A DNA stretch of 64,000 nucleotides, taken from Aphis gossypii. Lineage: Eukaryota > Arthropoda > Insecta > Hemiptera > Aphididae. Positions within the stretch are counted from its first letter, which is position 1, and every line of letters begins with the position of its first letter. Of this stretch, positions 37,559 through 52,869 are shown piece after piece. A model generated the notes under the pieces. The model was given only the letters and a program-made list of their open reading frames with translations. It was not told the DNA's origin and made no database searches. The position numbers and the translations under genes were made by a program. The stretch is from positions 57,433,213-57,497,212 of the forward strand of contig NC_065531.1 in the NCBI RefSeq assembly GCF_020184175.1, read 5' to 3'.

Positions 37559-40205
37559 TTAAAAATAAACGCCACCGATATTACAGATATTTTTAGCTGT
37601 TTTAATTGCCCTGGAGATACCGTGTTATTTTTTTCTCAAACTTTATTTTCTGTGAAATATTTGTACATCAAATTGTGGCGATACTGCGGCAGTCGTTTAA
37701 GGATACTATATAATGTCCTTTGATTTAAGAAAATCCATTGTCCGTGGACCGTTTACAGATTAGGAAACCGTGATTAATGTCAATATTGCACGCGGTACGT
37801 TCGAATTAAATTTCGAAAGCCTCTTGTTTTCACAGTGCGTTGTACAGCTTCGGTATAATTATTTTTTTTTTTTAATTCGTTATTAATAATGAGTAGAACA
37901 ATATATTGATCTATAAATAACGCGTGCATTGTGTGTTTTGTTGTTCAGAATTTTTTTTTTTGTATCGTAGGTACTCGAAAGTAGCGAAAATTTTTCGATT
38001 GTTATTTATGAATAATACCTAATACGTAACATATTATTATAATATTTTCACCGTTCAATGTATCATACGTGCGCCGTAATCAATTCCGCGGTCCATTATA
38101 ATAACGTTTATTTCGTAAATTACTATGGTAGGTATACACGGTATGCCTATTACCTATAAATATTGTGATTATTTGGGTAATTTCAAATTGAACAACTATT
38201 ACATCTAATACAATATAACTCGTTCTTATATGTGAGGTGCATAATTGCTTGTTCAAATATTTTTCTCGTGCATTCAAACGTTTATTATAAATGTCTGCAA
38301 AGGAAAGTATCAAAAGTGATTTCTCTAAAATTTTTGGTTAAAATGTATGCGACCCGTTATGTGTTTTCTTATAGTATGACTTATGTCTGTTATACTTAAA
38401 TAAATAATTTGTATTTTAGTTTGAACAAAATAATTTTTAAATGACTTTTGTTTTATACGATTCTATTGTTAAATTATAATATATATGTTATAACACTTGT
38501 TAATGTCATTTCTCGATGATTTCACGTGCAGAGCTCTCAAAAATCATTACTTTATCACCGTGGGATATTCAATTTCGATCATAACCGCAATACAATGTCA
38601 AGTTGTCGAATCATCTGTCCTTAAATAACACATTATTTGCGATGTTCATATTATTACATATGTTTTTTATAACATATATATTTTAATTACTAATATATTA
38701 TTATGTAATGGATATTAATTTATAGGACATTTCCTGAGTGTATAATAGATGGTCACCAATAATAATTTGTTTAAAGTCATAATTCGTTGTGCATAGGTTG
38801 ATTGCAAAATGCGCTAAACTGAAAAAATATGTTTAACCAATCTATCATGTATTTTGTCGTGTGTTATAAAGATTATAACTATACTCTATTATAATATGGA
38901 TAATACGTTATAATTTAACTGCTTTAGAAAATTTGGTTTTACTGATGGTGTTTAAAATACATTTTTAATTAAGCTTAGAAAATTTCAAATAACATAATTT
39001 ATATTATTACAGTTCATTATTATTAACATTAAATATTTTTATTCTGTGAAAATTATCTTTAGGCGATAACTGATTGCAACTGAGTGCCTTATGTAAATAT
39101 ATTATATATTTATTCTAAAAATTGAATAACATTATCATTATATCCGGTTTTTAAGTATTAACATTTAAATACGTTGAAAAGGTAAGCTCAAGTCTAAAAT
39201 TAACCAAAATTAATTTTAATTCATACTATCATATCTATATCAAATTATATAATATATAATATGTGTATTAGACAATATTACATTTCTTGACTAAAATATA
39301 TTTCTCTTTGAAAATTTTATAAGAATTATTGTACTCCGCGATATTAACATTATTCATAAAGTAGTAGACATTTTATTATAAAAAACAAATTTAGGATTAA
39401 TATGCAATACATACCTAATTAGCTAATATATAATTTAATTAATTCCAAAAGGTAGTAGAACATTTAAACATAAAAAAAATTTATACAAGTCAAAAAAATA
39501 TTTCGAGTTTTATGATTTTAGTTTTTTTTTATACTTCACATGGCTATTTCAACAAGGCTTTGTATCCTTATTAAATTATTTTGTTTACAACTGTTTTCAA
39601 ATGTGTAATGGTTGTCAACAAACAACGTGACACTGTAAAAGCAAATAATGCGTAATGCGTGTATATTTGTTCCTATTTTTTCTTTTTAGTTTTTAAATAT
39701 CGATTTGTACAACTATCAAAGTAATCGAAAAAAATAAATTTAATTAAAAAAACAAACATATACACGTTTTATTATGGGATACGCGTGATTATTACAATCA
39801 GGCGTTCGATAAAATATGTATTTTGTAATTAATCTACTCTGTCTGCTTATGACCATAATTAAGACGTGTATCTAGAATATAATATGTATATTTTAATGGA
39901 CAGTGATTAGGTAATTATACATTGACCGTGAAATTCGTATATTCATTATCGACTATACAATATATTATTGTACATTCAAGTGTGAAACAAAATTTCGGTT
40001 ATACTCGTATAGTATATTGGATACCTAATCCTCGGATTTCAATCGAACGCATTAGGTATTGAATTAACGAGTCATATAAGACGCGTTAAGTTTAATTAGC
40101 CGATCTTACTCGACGACGACAAGATTATATTCGAAATTCTGTCGAGTGACTATTATAATAATATATATTACGTATTACCATTTATCACTGTATTATATTA
40201 TTTTA
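37559..40205. other. AT-rich stretch, no gene seen
   Basis: Presumed intron or intergenic. Short frames such as 38080-38313 (minus) have no domain. No element ends recognised. Confidence 0.45.
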
Positions 40206-40518
40206 GAGCCTGCAATTTTCGAAAAATATATTACATTTTTCGTTTGTGGCAAACGGTGCTAACTGGACTAGCAGAGTTATTTTATTATACACCTTACCTA
40301 TTATATGTAGTTTAGCTGTCCCTTATATTATTTTTTTTTACTCTTCATTACCCACACACAGGGGACGTCTAAAATTTATTAAATCAGTCTGCTTTGCATT
40401 TCAAATTCCATTATGTTATAATATCTCTATTCAATATAATTGGCTAAATAGAAAATATTGTGTACCTATAATATATTTATATATTTGGTGTATTATGTTA
40501 TATGATTTTAATAATTAA
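40206..40518 (+). other. open stretch behind an acceptor-like site, doubtful exon
   Basis: An acceptor-like TTATTTTAG ends at 40205. From there a frame without an ATG at its start stays open for about 103 codons to TAA 40516-40518. It has a hydrophobic segment (VILLYTLPIICSLAVPYIIF) that looks like a membrane helix. AT-rich DNA readily gives such hydrophobic translations, so this may be chance. Confidence 0.15.
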
Positions 40519-43500
40519 TAAATTGATATATAAGAAAACGATAATGATTAATGACAAAATCTAAAATGATTTGACAAAATAGTCAAAAACGGTAATAAAT
40601 ATGATATTATGGTAATTTGAAAAACTAATATAATGTAATAAGTGTGTCATGATACCTACGAGGCTATGACGAATTCATTATTATTTTTCTCTTTGTTTAT
40701 AAGTTATAACATATTTTATTATTATTGTAATACATTAATTTATAACTGTATTCCTGAATATTTTATTATTAGTTAATCGTCGCTTTTAAACTCGTCGTTA
40801 AATAATAATAGCATCATAATTACATGATCCATCTTTGTAATTTATTTTATAGTTTCAATTCTTCATTTGATGTTAAATTTGTGTGGTTACTAGTTACTCC
40901 TAGTCTACACATCCGAGTAGTATTTATTTACCTACATAATATTGGAGAATATTATTCGTCTCGGTGAACCTACTTATTTTTATGCACTTCTTTGGTCTTA
41001 ATTGTAATTGATGTTAAATACTTGCACTCGAACAATAATTTAAAAGTTTTTGCATTCTTTACTGTAATGTACTCAATATTTAATATCAGTTGTGTTAGCC
41101 GCTAGGACATCTACAATATATATTATTGTTTACAAGTCATATTTGTGTAAGGTTTTTACTCTTAGTTTATGATGATCTTTTAGTTTCTTCTTAAGAATTC
41201 AACAAATATATGTAGTGAAAATAGTGTTAAGCACTGCCAAACATGTAAATTTGTATTTTTTTTATGAGTTTTCATCGTGTATTTATCCGTTTAATGATTA
41301 TAATATATAATATACTGCACAGTGTATATGGTTGTGGACTGCGGATCGTGTTTTGGTGAATGATAAAAATAAAAAATAATTTATACTGCACTTGGTATTT
41401 AAATGCATCATATTATATAATCACAAAAACATCCTGAATCCTAAACGGTTTATTTGATTTTGGTTGAAATAGTATCGTATTATATGGAACTATGGAAGGT
41501 AGGTTAGGTAGGGTGTTCAGTGTTTCTAAAGGTCAGTAAGAAGCACGTGGTACAATATACTACGCGGTAGAAGAAGTTTATAGTTTGGTGTTTCGATTTT
41601 TCTTCCGCTTGCGCGTCGGTTATCTCACCATATTATGTACAGTTAACTGCAGCTTTATGTGTGCTGCGTTATATACCTATATAATGTGTATAATATATGA
41701 TTTCGCAAATATTTTATTGCTCGGAAATGTACCTATGTATTTTATTGTCGTATAATAATCTTTGTGTATTTATTTTGTTTCAGGTGAGTCGTTGTTTTAT
41801 CATCAAACGTGTCCGTATGTTATTCACATGTACCTACTTTTATGTATAAGTATGTGTTTGTGTATATACTTCTGTTAATCAATATAATTGATCGGTCGTC
41901 CGATCGTCGATTCGTTGGGTACGTATACTATTGATATCGCATTATTATTATCGACATAATATATAGCATAATATTTGTTATTGCTCTCACAAATATAGCT
42001 GCATCATGGTAACCTACTGGAAGTGAACAATTATTAAATAAAAAAATAAAAGTTTTCAGAATTCTTTCTGCAATACTAATATTATTAGCTACTTATACTA
42101 TTTTAAGTATGCTACTAAGTAGTCTACGTACCTACGCCATAACGATTTTTATTTATGTATCATTAGGGTCTGTGTATGGTTTAAGATTTTCATAAATTTA
42201 TCTCAAATCGCCTAAATATATATATTTACACACACAAATATATATATTTATATTAAGTATAGGGAGCACCTTATAAAACAAGATATAATAATAATGCATA
42301 TATAACCATTATGTTAATACAATTTTAAATTATACAAACTATGATAAAAGTTTCTTTAGAATACATTATGTATTTCAATGTGTATAAAATAAGTTTATAC
42401 AGAAGACTCCGTGTTAAACTGTACTTAAAATCATATTTTACGAAACTTTGATGTTTTTTTTAACGATTTGTTTAGAAAATATAACTTATTCGATTTCCCT
42501 ATATCTATTTATGTTTTGAAACTGATAATTAAAAGAATACAACTATTAAGTGTATGAATATAGTACTATATTAAATATTGAATATTGATTACTTAATGCG
42601 AAATATTTTTAGCTGGAATGCTGGACCTGTATACAGGATGTAATGTATTGTAATCTTTGTTTTGATATTTTATTGAAGATAATAGTTCCGAGAAAAATAA
42701 TTATTTTAAACATCTGGTTAAAATTAAAGAAAACTAATATAATATTTTCTGTCATAGTGAAGATGCATGGTAGTTTCTCAGTAGTTCTAAAAATAAAAAT
42801 ATCACATTAATATTGAACATGAAAAAATTATAAAAATTTTTCGGTAACTTATTTCTTAAGCTTGAAATACGAATTATGAGAGTATTTTTAGTGATCTTAT
42901 AAAATACACCAAGTATACAATAAAGGAGTATGCTTACTAGAAATTGAAGAAATCAATATATTATATTGCCATGAAAAAAGAACATTCTGAATAAGAATTA
43001 CTCTGAAAAGAAACCGAATAAAATGAAATAGAGTGATAAAATTAAAACGACTGACTTACTAATGAATTACAATTTTGTTAAAAAAAACAAGGTTTAAGAA
43101 TATTTTTTTAACATTCAACTTTTTATACTGTATACTTACTATATACCTATAGGTATTTATTATTTATCAATGAATAGTTTATCCTCACGAATGTGCCATA
43201 CTGCCATCGTGCTTATAACTTACAAGTTATAAATATAAACATAAATAAATTTTTATATATTATTATGATGAAGTTATAAATATTAAATCTTGTAGAAATT
43301 AATAAGTAAATTATTTGCTCTATGATTTTCATATCATTAAAAACTATATTATGTAATATAAATTATGCTGAATCCAAGTTTCTAAATTAATTTTATACAG
43401 AATGAACAATATGTGTAACATTATTGTGTGGATTATTAAGGTTAGTTAAAACATTTTATAGATTAAAATTAATTAATAAAATATAATATAATATATTATA

Positions 43501-46447
43501 TTGATGTTATAAATATAATATTTACATTAAATTAATATGTTTAAAATGACTATTTCACAAAAATTTTTAAAAATTGAAAATATGTATTGTTGACATAAGA
43601 CTAGGTAAACACTATCACGACTAAAATTAATACTTAACCTTGGACATTGTATGTAATACATCTATTCACTTTGATAGAAAATTAAACTGTTTAATAGAAC
43701 GATTAACTCAGAGGAAATATGCAAATTTCCAGTTGAACTAATAGATTAACGTATGAATAATTTATAATAATTGTATTTTATTAATTTTTGAATTCAATAT
43801 TTAAATAGAATTTAATTTTTTGTTGATAAGTATAGTCAATAAACCTTTCAAAAAATTGTATAAAGTATTTAATCATACAGATATTATTACTATTAGGATT
43901 TTTATGATCTTAAAACTGATAGATAATCATGAAACATCTACTTAAATATAGAACTAAAATTCCAAGTATTCCCTTAAAATAATCTAATGTCATTTTAAAA
44001 TTAATTAAAAAAATTAAATTGTATATTAATTGTTAAAAATATAAAAATACATGCCTATTTAATAGGTAAATGAAAAAAAAATTAATTTTTCTTAACATAC
44101 ACATTTAATAAAATAATAAGGACAAAAAAAGTTAGTAATACTATTTTTACTTGAGTATATGAAATACAAATACGTAGATTTAAATATTATGATATACCTA
44201 TTACCTATTCATGTCACTATTGCGGTACACTATCTCTATAGGCTTCAATATTTAATTCTGTTTCAATCCTGAAAACAAAAATTAAAAGTAGTTTATACAA
44301 TTCTAAATACAATGCTTCATAATGTTTATCTTACTCTCTGAATTTGTTTGAACAATACATTTTTTTTCTGAAATTTTTGAATAGGATTTTTACGTAAGAT
44401 GTTGGATAACAAATTGTTATTACAAGAAATACTTCACTCACATTTATTCATAAACAACTGCGATAACGTATATATGCGTCAATACTGCAGTCATAGCACA
44501 ACATTTTCGATTTTGTGTTAATAAAACTATTTTAGTGATCCATATTATACTATTGATACTTGATACTTTATAGTTGTATCGTATATAAATGAATATAATT
44601 TTTTTATTGATTTTATTGAAATTTTAATTTTCATCGAAGTATACATTTATTTATTTATTTTTAATTTTGTATTGATTGTTCATTCCAATTAAACTTTTAA
44701 AACTGCAAAAACGTGTAACTTTAATTAAATGTAACAGATTCTACATCATAAGAAACAAATTTATAACCATAGATTTGATATGTGAATGACTAAAAAAAAA
44801 TAATACATGTCAAAGAATATATCTTTAGTAAAACTGATTTATAGTTACAAATGCGTGAGTTTCAGTAATATGTAGATATATGTTCCTTTTGAAATGACTG
44901 ATTCATGACATACCAACATACTATCGTAAAAGTGAACTAAACAATAATTTACAAATTCACTGTTCTTGAAAGGTTGACATTTATCAGCTTACCTATAAAG
45001 TTTGTATTTTAAAATACATAAAGCATTAAATCACCATGAGAAATTGACTGATTTTTACGTGAAAAATGTATCTCCATTGCTATTTAGCTTACATTTATGC
45101 ATTTAAGTTTAACCACTATTATTGTATTATGCAGTTGAGCATTAATAAAATATTTGACTAATGAAATGTATGCATGTATAGAGTGGGATCGGCACGACGT
45201 TCAAGTATTACTTGACTTATGTCGGAGATTTTATTATATAATGGCACTATTGATGTGTCTTATTGATCTAAGTACTCGTACTTCAAACTAAAAATCTATA
45301 ATTTATTGGCATATTTTATTTATGTGTGAAGATACTAAAAGTTAATAAAAATACTATAACATCTCGTTGTGATATATTACGTTTAGCTATATACAACATC
45401 GTAATAATATATCGTAAGGCACATTATTACTATACAAATCGTGCCTGCTACATCTGCGTTTTTCATTTTTATTATACATTTTGCCATCTCTTATTATAAC
45501 TGTGCACAGTATAGTTCCCTTCAGAACTTGAGTATTTTACCTTGTTCTACAGTCTAAATGCTAATTGCATTATTAATTCAAGGTTAATATTGCACAGGCC
45601 ACTCTCTCGTGTTGTCTCGAAAATATTATTAAATGCAGCAACTGTGCTTTATAGGCTTGGTAAACATTGTGTTCGTGCCCTATATGTGAAGTTATATACT
45701 TGTTTATTGGTGTGTATTTTTATAAAAATAATATGTATGACATAAGTTCCTGCCAGTATCTACACCGTAATATTGTTTCATTAAATTTCACTACAATACA
45801 GATTTTGGATCATGGCTTGCTTTTACTATAAATCAAAATATAAAACAGTTTTATTCCTATGTATAGGCTTCATGGTATAATTTATTATATATTATAATAT
45901 ATGTTATCGATTAAATTGTCTAATAGGTAGTTGATAAGTTGCAGTGTGTGGATACTGGTTAAAGTTAAGAATATTAATATTAAGTAAATATATTCTTTTA
46001 AAATGTATTACGAAAGGACGCAATTTTGTTTGGACAGTGTGTTAATTATTTCAATGTTTGAGCAGAAGCGACATATTATATAATATTATACATACGATAG
46101 TATGTTATAAGTGCAAGTTATAAACCTCTTGATAATTTAGGATACTCAAGTACTCTGTACTCATACGTTAGGTACTAGGTACAAGTTATTATGCAAAAAT
46201 ATGTAAAATATATTTCGTCAGCATATTGAACTTAGAGGACAATATCGCGTGTTCAAACATGTGTGTTGTGCGATAAAAAAGAAAAAAGAAAATATAAAAC
46301 GTTTGCGTATCATCTCAGGAGTATTGATAACACCGGGATTTTTGTGCTAAAATTTGCGTTTTTTGTCAACAGCAAAAAAATAATATTCTACTAAATTAAT
46401 ATTATTTCTTAAGCTCAAATAATTCATTTTAAAATTGTGGTAACTGC
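40519..46447. other. long AT-rich stretch, no gene seen
   Basis: Nearly 6 kb dense in stops. A G+C patch at about 41495-41660 contains an E-box CACGTG (41548-41553), AGGTCA half-site wording near 41530 and two TTAGG-like units near 41500; it may be regulatory. A 12-bp palindrome CCTGTATACAGG lies near 42627. The 43-45 kb part is especially AT-rich and featureless. Confidence 0.45.
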
Positions 46448-46465
46448 AGGTAACATATGTTACCT
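46448..46465. repeat. perfect 18-bp palindrome
   Basis: AGGTAACATATGTTACCT equals its reverse complement. Its first half repeats GGTAAC found 10 bp upstream (GGTAACTGCAGGTAAC). It could be a site for a dimeric DNA-binding protein or simply chance. Confidence 0.7.
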
Positions 46466-49400
46466 ATAAATAATATATATTATTTTAGGTCATATAGATT
46501 TACAAGTTCTGGTTTTATTTATTATAAAACCAATGATTTTTAGGAAAACTTTTATAGAATTTTTTCACTAAGACAATAATATGTACTATAATATATGTAT
46601 ATAGGCTGTATTGTTACAATAATTTTTAAAAATATTACTCAAAAAGATTTCTTTTAATGTAAGCTTAATTTTTCTGTTTTTTTTTTTTTATTTTATTGGA
46701 AGAATTTTTTTTCATATAGGTAAAATTTTAACTTCTACAGTAAGTACCTAAATAATAATACTGTAGAAATTAATTGTATAGGTTTTCACTGCTAAGTTAT
46801 TTTTTTTTATTTTTTTTATTTGAATACTCGATCCATCTTTACTAATTACTTATAAATACATTATATATATTTCTAAATGACTGATTTAGTTGAATTAAAC
46901 CATTTTTTGAAGTAAAAAATAATATTTATATGTATAGGTATAGGTATATAAGGTATATTGTATATTGATTTGAAAAAAATATCAAAGTTTTTACTATTTT
47001 AATAAACTGAAAACAACTTATTTTTACCTAACATACTGAAATAGAATATTTATTATTTTATATATTTTTTTGTTATCATTAAATTACCAAGATATTTATC
47101 TCGACAGCAATAAAGACGATTGGAGGGTTATGTTCGGTTACAATCAATTCACTATTCACATAAAATTGGATCTTATTTCCTTTGTATAGTAACAAAACAA
47201 GAAAAAAAGACGGTCGATAATCTAATAGTATCTAACTATATAGCTTTTAAATTTTTGTTTGATGATTGACTAGCTGCTTTTATAAAGAGTAGACATTGTT
47301 TGAAAATTAAATACAATTTGAATTTTAGTATATTGATTCGGTGATCCTGTCGATAAGGCTATAATGTTTCATCTAATCCTGATGTTTTGTTATTGCAGAA
47401 GATTGAATAGTCATTGTAAAGATGGTTCATGGTTCATGTCGTTGATGTTGAATGACAGATATAGGAGTCTTTTATTTTCTATTATTATCAGATCGTCTCC
47501 AATGCAAAATCTACAGACTATTCTAATCCAATAATTTTTTTTCAGAAAAGTATATTTATACACAAATATTGACTCATATTTTGAAATAATATTAAAGTAG
47601 TTATTGTTCTTTATGAAGAATTAGTGTTTGTACAAGTGAAATGGAGGAGGATGAGTATATTGTAGCAATATAAAAAGGGTCTCTGCTAGTTGGCGCAGAG
47701 GTGTAATTCTTTATCTCTCTGAAAAAAAAATCATGTAATATTATATTTATATACATTATACATACATACATAATATATATACATCTATATAAAGGGTAGA
47801 ACAATCTAGTGTTTCATACATTAAAGTTTGCAGCTATCCGTAACACGTATACACATCCACACAAATATACAAAGTGCAGAGACTGCAGTATGAATGCGCT
47901 CATGATGATGTGCACGTAATAGGTATATACTATATATATATACATATTATTACCCAACAGTAAATGATAAAAGGGTGCATCGTGCATGCGTTATTTACAT
48001 ATAAAAAAAAACTGAGACAAACGCGATGGTTTTATGTGTGTAAATATACGACGATGTATACGGTATAATAACACGAAAATTACTTAAATAGATTATTTAA
48101 ATACGACAACGCTAAATCATATACTTACGAGTGCACTAATATAATACTATTTAAATGACATTTTTCAATTTTGAGATGAAATAATAATATATGAAATGGA
48201 TTAAACGGAATGAAGATTAATTTTTTTCTCTCGAATATCTTAATCTACCTATAGCGAACAGTAGGTACATACATACATAATAAACGGTGTCGAATTTACC
48301 TATAAAGTGTCCTTATTATAGTGCATATTTATAATCTGCCGATTATTAAAAGAGCTCACTTCATATTTCATTTAAAAGCATTTCAGAGTATACATATAAA
48401 AAAAATAATTGTTTTACTAGCAACTTACTCCCCTCCAGGTCTATTTAATTGATATCGCATGTACTTATAGGTAACCTAATCAGAAATCTGGTCCTGTAAT
48501 ATGTTGAAAGACGAGTTATTATGTTATAAAGTATTAAGTTTTTTTTTAAAAATTTAAGACACATGTAATTATAGCATTAGATTATTTATCATTATAAATT
48601 AAGCTTGTGAGAGAGAAATCATTATTGACTTAAGATTTTTAAATGAAAATTTAAAATGTAATTTTTTTTAGATGAAGCAAAGCAAGTACTTTTTCTTAAA
48701 AAATAATGCATAAAAGATAATTACTACATATTGAACGGTTAAGTTTTTTCTTTTGTTCATACACATTTAAAGTTTAAATGATCTGACTTATATAAGATAG
48801 TTTTAGTGACGTCCCCTTTTAAACTTAACTAATTTTTACTTTAAATGTTTATCAATAAAAAAACCATTAATTTAATATTTGATGTTTATAAATATTTTTA
48901 AAAAACTTTAGATTATGAAATAAAAATATGCCTTGTCGCATAATTTGTTAGTAGATTCATCAGTATAAACATAAAGTACATCTTAAAGTTTCATGTATCC
49001 TAATATTTAAAAATATTAAACTTTTGTTAACATTTAGTGTACATACAGGACGTTAAAAGAAGCACTCAATAAATGTGCACAAGTACTACCGTTATATACT
49101 GTATATTATGTTCATTGAATAATTTCAAACCTTTGTGCTTTAATAAGTATAGCTCATATTTTTATATTTTTTACCTCCGGGTCAAGTATTTTTGCAACAT
49201 CGCCGTTGTGGTTGAAATCTGAGCTATAAGGGCCAGTAATCATTTTCTTGTCAAGTATTACTTAGTATTTATTTGTGAATATACGGCCCAAATTCTTTCA
49301 CTTCAGAATTATATGCGCATTGTACTTTGAAGAGCAGTTTCGGTTTTTCGAGAGATTAAATAGTTGACGAAATCGACGTTTTAGAAGACATATTTATCAT

Positions 49401-52400
49401 AGTGAAGACATTTGCTCTGCCATGGTTGACCTCAAATTTCATGACGAAAAACTGGTTTATTTTATATTTTATTAGAAATTAAAGAACCAACAGTTGTAAG
49501 ACCTTTCTTCTTAGAAATTATAAACATTTTATAATTTTGAACTTTTTTTATAGAGTACAGTGTTCTATAACTTATATAACTAATTTACATGTTTAGTATA
49601 CATAAGTAGGTAAGTACTTTCAGGTTTATAAATTTAATGTTTCTTTATTATTATTATTATTATTAATAAATATATATAAACTTAAATATCTATCTATTTA
49701 TATAATTTTGTTATCGTGAGTTGCTTTTACGTTTATCGATTTTAATTTATTGAATCGCATTTTTATTATATTATTTATGTTTTGTTTAAATAATCATTAT
49801 TTTGATTATCCTTCTCTTCTTTTACATCTGAAACTAAACAGTGTCCTAGATACGGATGAATGCAAATCTGAAATTACTACCTAACACTCCTCTGAACTAA
49901 ACACAACTGAATACTTTTATATAAGTAATAAATTATGTATAATTTACATGTATAATATAATATATAGGTATTATATTTTTTAAAGTTTGTGAACGAATTC
50001 AAGTGATTAATAAACTGGATATTAAAAAAGCTGTAGAAAAATCCTTTTGATTATATTTTAATCTTAATTTATTAATAACTGAATATTTGATTTTTTATAT
50101 ACTATTCTATAAATAACTAAAATTGTTAGTGTTCTGTTTTAAATGTTTTAATAAAGTATTTAGGTATATATATTATATTATATTTTAAAATCTTTGTATT
50201 ACTTTTAGTTAGATATTCATCACGATATAAATCATTTTATAGTAAAACATTTTTACTTATAAATGTATTTAAATAATAACTTCAGTGATTTTTACTATTG
50301 AAGAAAAAATATTTTTTATTCGCTTAATATATAATATAGATATATTACTTATCAATACGCTATATTGGCATTTGGATCACGTGATTCTTAAAAATGTAAT
50401 ATGATATTTGGTATATATAACAAATATATATTGGTATATTGCTATAAAACTTCGAAAATCGTTTAGGTTCACTTTCATAATGAAAATAAGTTTTTGGTTA
50501 AAAAAATTAAGTACCTATAGTTATATCAGAATAAAAAGTTTTGTTGCTTCATTGTTTTTAAAAAATAAAAATAAATGAATGATATATCTCTGTATAAGAG
50601 ATATAATATCTAACCCCATTCAATTCGTTCTATTTTATAAATAATAACTAAAATAAAATAATAATATATCTATTATATTATATATAAGCTTGACATTGTA
50701 TTTAAGTATTGTTTACAATACGGCTATAAAATATCTAATTTCAAAATGTAGATATTTTCGTTTGATTTCGAATCACCTTAAAAATATTACTAAAAACAAT
50801 TTATCTATTTCTTATATATACCTTATAGAATTATCACTATTATCAGTTGATAGATAGACGTTATTCTTATTATACATTTTTTGTTTTTTGTTAAAAATTA
50901 CTGGAGAACGTAGGTCAACAAATTATAGTTAATTAATAGATGATATTTTTATTATTTTTTTTTTTTTTTATTCATATATATATTCTAGTTACAAGACAAA
51001 TACGTGATTATAACAAAGACAAATATTAACTAGACATTACTCTACACTGAGGTGAAACCTCGTGTCGTAGAGTAAGAGTACATTTTAATGTTATTATTAT
51101 AATAATATAATATTAATAATATTATATAATGTTAATATATGTTGAGAAGTTGTAGTCATAGTGTTAATAAAGTAATTCATGTATTTCATTATGCTCCTCA
51201 TAATAAGCCGTGTAGGGTGGTTGGTAAAAGTTATTTATTTCGATTTCGATAAATAAATTGCTAGAAGATTTATATAAGAAAAAAGGATAAAATAATCAGA
51301 AAAAAATAATGACAGCTGGTCATTGCGACAAGTAATCCAATACACATCATAAGTTATATGTTTATTTTAACAAATTTATATTTTTAAAAAATGTATGATA
51401 GGTCTGTCAGTTTTTAGATGAATTGTTTTGGTAGGTAATTGATTTCATATTTTTCTGTCGGCTATTAAAATAAATTGCTATTCGATTTTTATGGCGCAAA
51501 CTTCAATTACGATATAATACTTTTTTTTATGTGCAAGTCAGATGTAGAATCTCAGAATTAGGAAATACATTCGATACATATGTATTGTTAGCGAGCTTAT
51601 GGTTATATGGCACTACGATCGCGACAGCGTCAAATTATTGCTTCAATACGCATATAGTTTTGCTGACCTCGACAGTTAAATATAATATACTATTATCGCT
51701 TAGGTGCGTTATGACTAATGACTTATAAATGATATTGTAAAATGATACTGTGTATAGTGTATACGAAATTAACGATAGCCATTCGAACATTTCGGACGAC
51801 AGAAAATACATCCGGTTATGCATTATTATTTATTAATTATTATTATTGTTCCGAAGACCATGGCGTATAATATGTATAACCGTCCGTATTTAATTTCGTT
51901 GCCACGCGGAGTATAAATGCGGTTTGCAATATTTTTATGCCATCTGTTCAAAATTATTCCTCACAGAAATATGATCTTATTTAAATAAAAGGTTGTATAA
52001 AATATTTACTTACCCATATAGATTATAGGTAATAACATTCTCATTATTGCATTCGAAACACGAATTTTCATAAATACATGTTTCTTTTAAAATTCTCGGC
52101 TGACGTTTTAAATTGAATAGTTCGAAAACTCCATTTTGTCGTCCGTGATGTATCACGTATCGCGTTCTTATTTTTTCACATAATATGGTCTGTTATTTTT
52201 GGGTTCCCATAATTATTGAGACAGAGAGAGTAAGAGAGATAGAGACGCCACTTTTCAACAATTCGATATTGCGAATCGAGGTTGTCGGCGATGGTTTCGC
52301 GAATTCCGCGAAACGTCCACAGAGATGTTGTATAAAAGATATTCGTACCGTCGTCGAAATGAAAATCAAATAAATATTATCATAATAATACTACTGTGCT

Positions 52401-52869
52401 GGTAGATCGAGTTTTTGATATTATTATTGTTTTTATACGTTTTAATATATACAACAGATCGCGTTTTTCTAAAAGACTGACTGATTGAAAATACCACGGT
52501 TGTTTACGGTTTCAACTATATGTGATTATACCGTGAGGTAACCTCGTTTACCGCGAAGTTGAATTTATCCAAATTTTCACCGTGTGGTTACTGATTTTAA
52601 TGTAGTGATAACAAATTATCACATATTGTTATTTTACCAAGTTTTGATAGCAAGTGAAAACCTAAATCATTCGTGGTATATATAGTGCGGTAGTCTTGCA
52701 GTAGTCCACGATGGGGTACACGACACGGTGTAGTGTTAGCCCGGCTAGCATCGTATTATACCAACGTTTTTTTACTTACGCATTGAATATACTGAAAACA
52801 AGACACGGCGTATAGTGGAAATCGGGCTTAACTATTATTAACTACCTAAGTATTATGTTGGTCTGATTT
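46466..52869. other. long AT-rich stretch, no gene seen
   Basis: Six kb of AT-rich DNA with ATT and TA repeats (for example near 49650). G+C rises a little at 49170-49440, where a repeat-like text occurs, and again from about 52140. Frames at 47601-47804 (minus), 51531-51728 (plus) and 52185-52373 (plus) are short and show no domain. A 5' leader for the 52870 frame may begin near 52690. Confidence 0.4.

Noticed and set aside
41500..41518. TTAGG units as telomeric sequence
   Set aside because: Only about two imperfect units; far too short for an interstitial telomere.
49160..49460. Possible further copy of the left-edge repeat, from AAAAACTGGTTT
   Set aside because: Only a short word matches and the neighbouring order does not follow the repeat; not supported.
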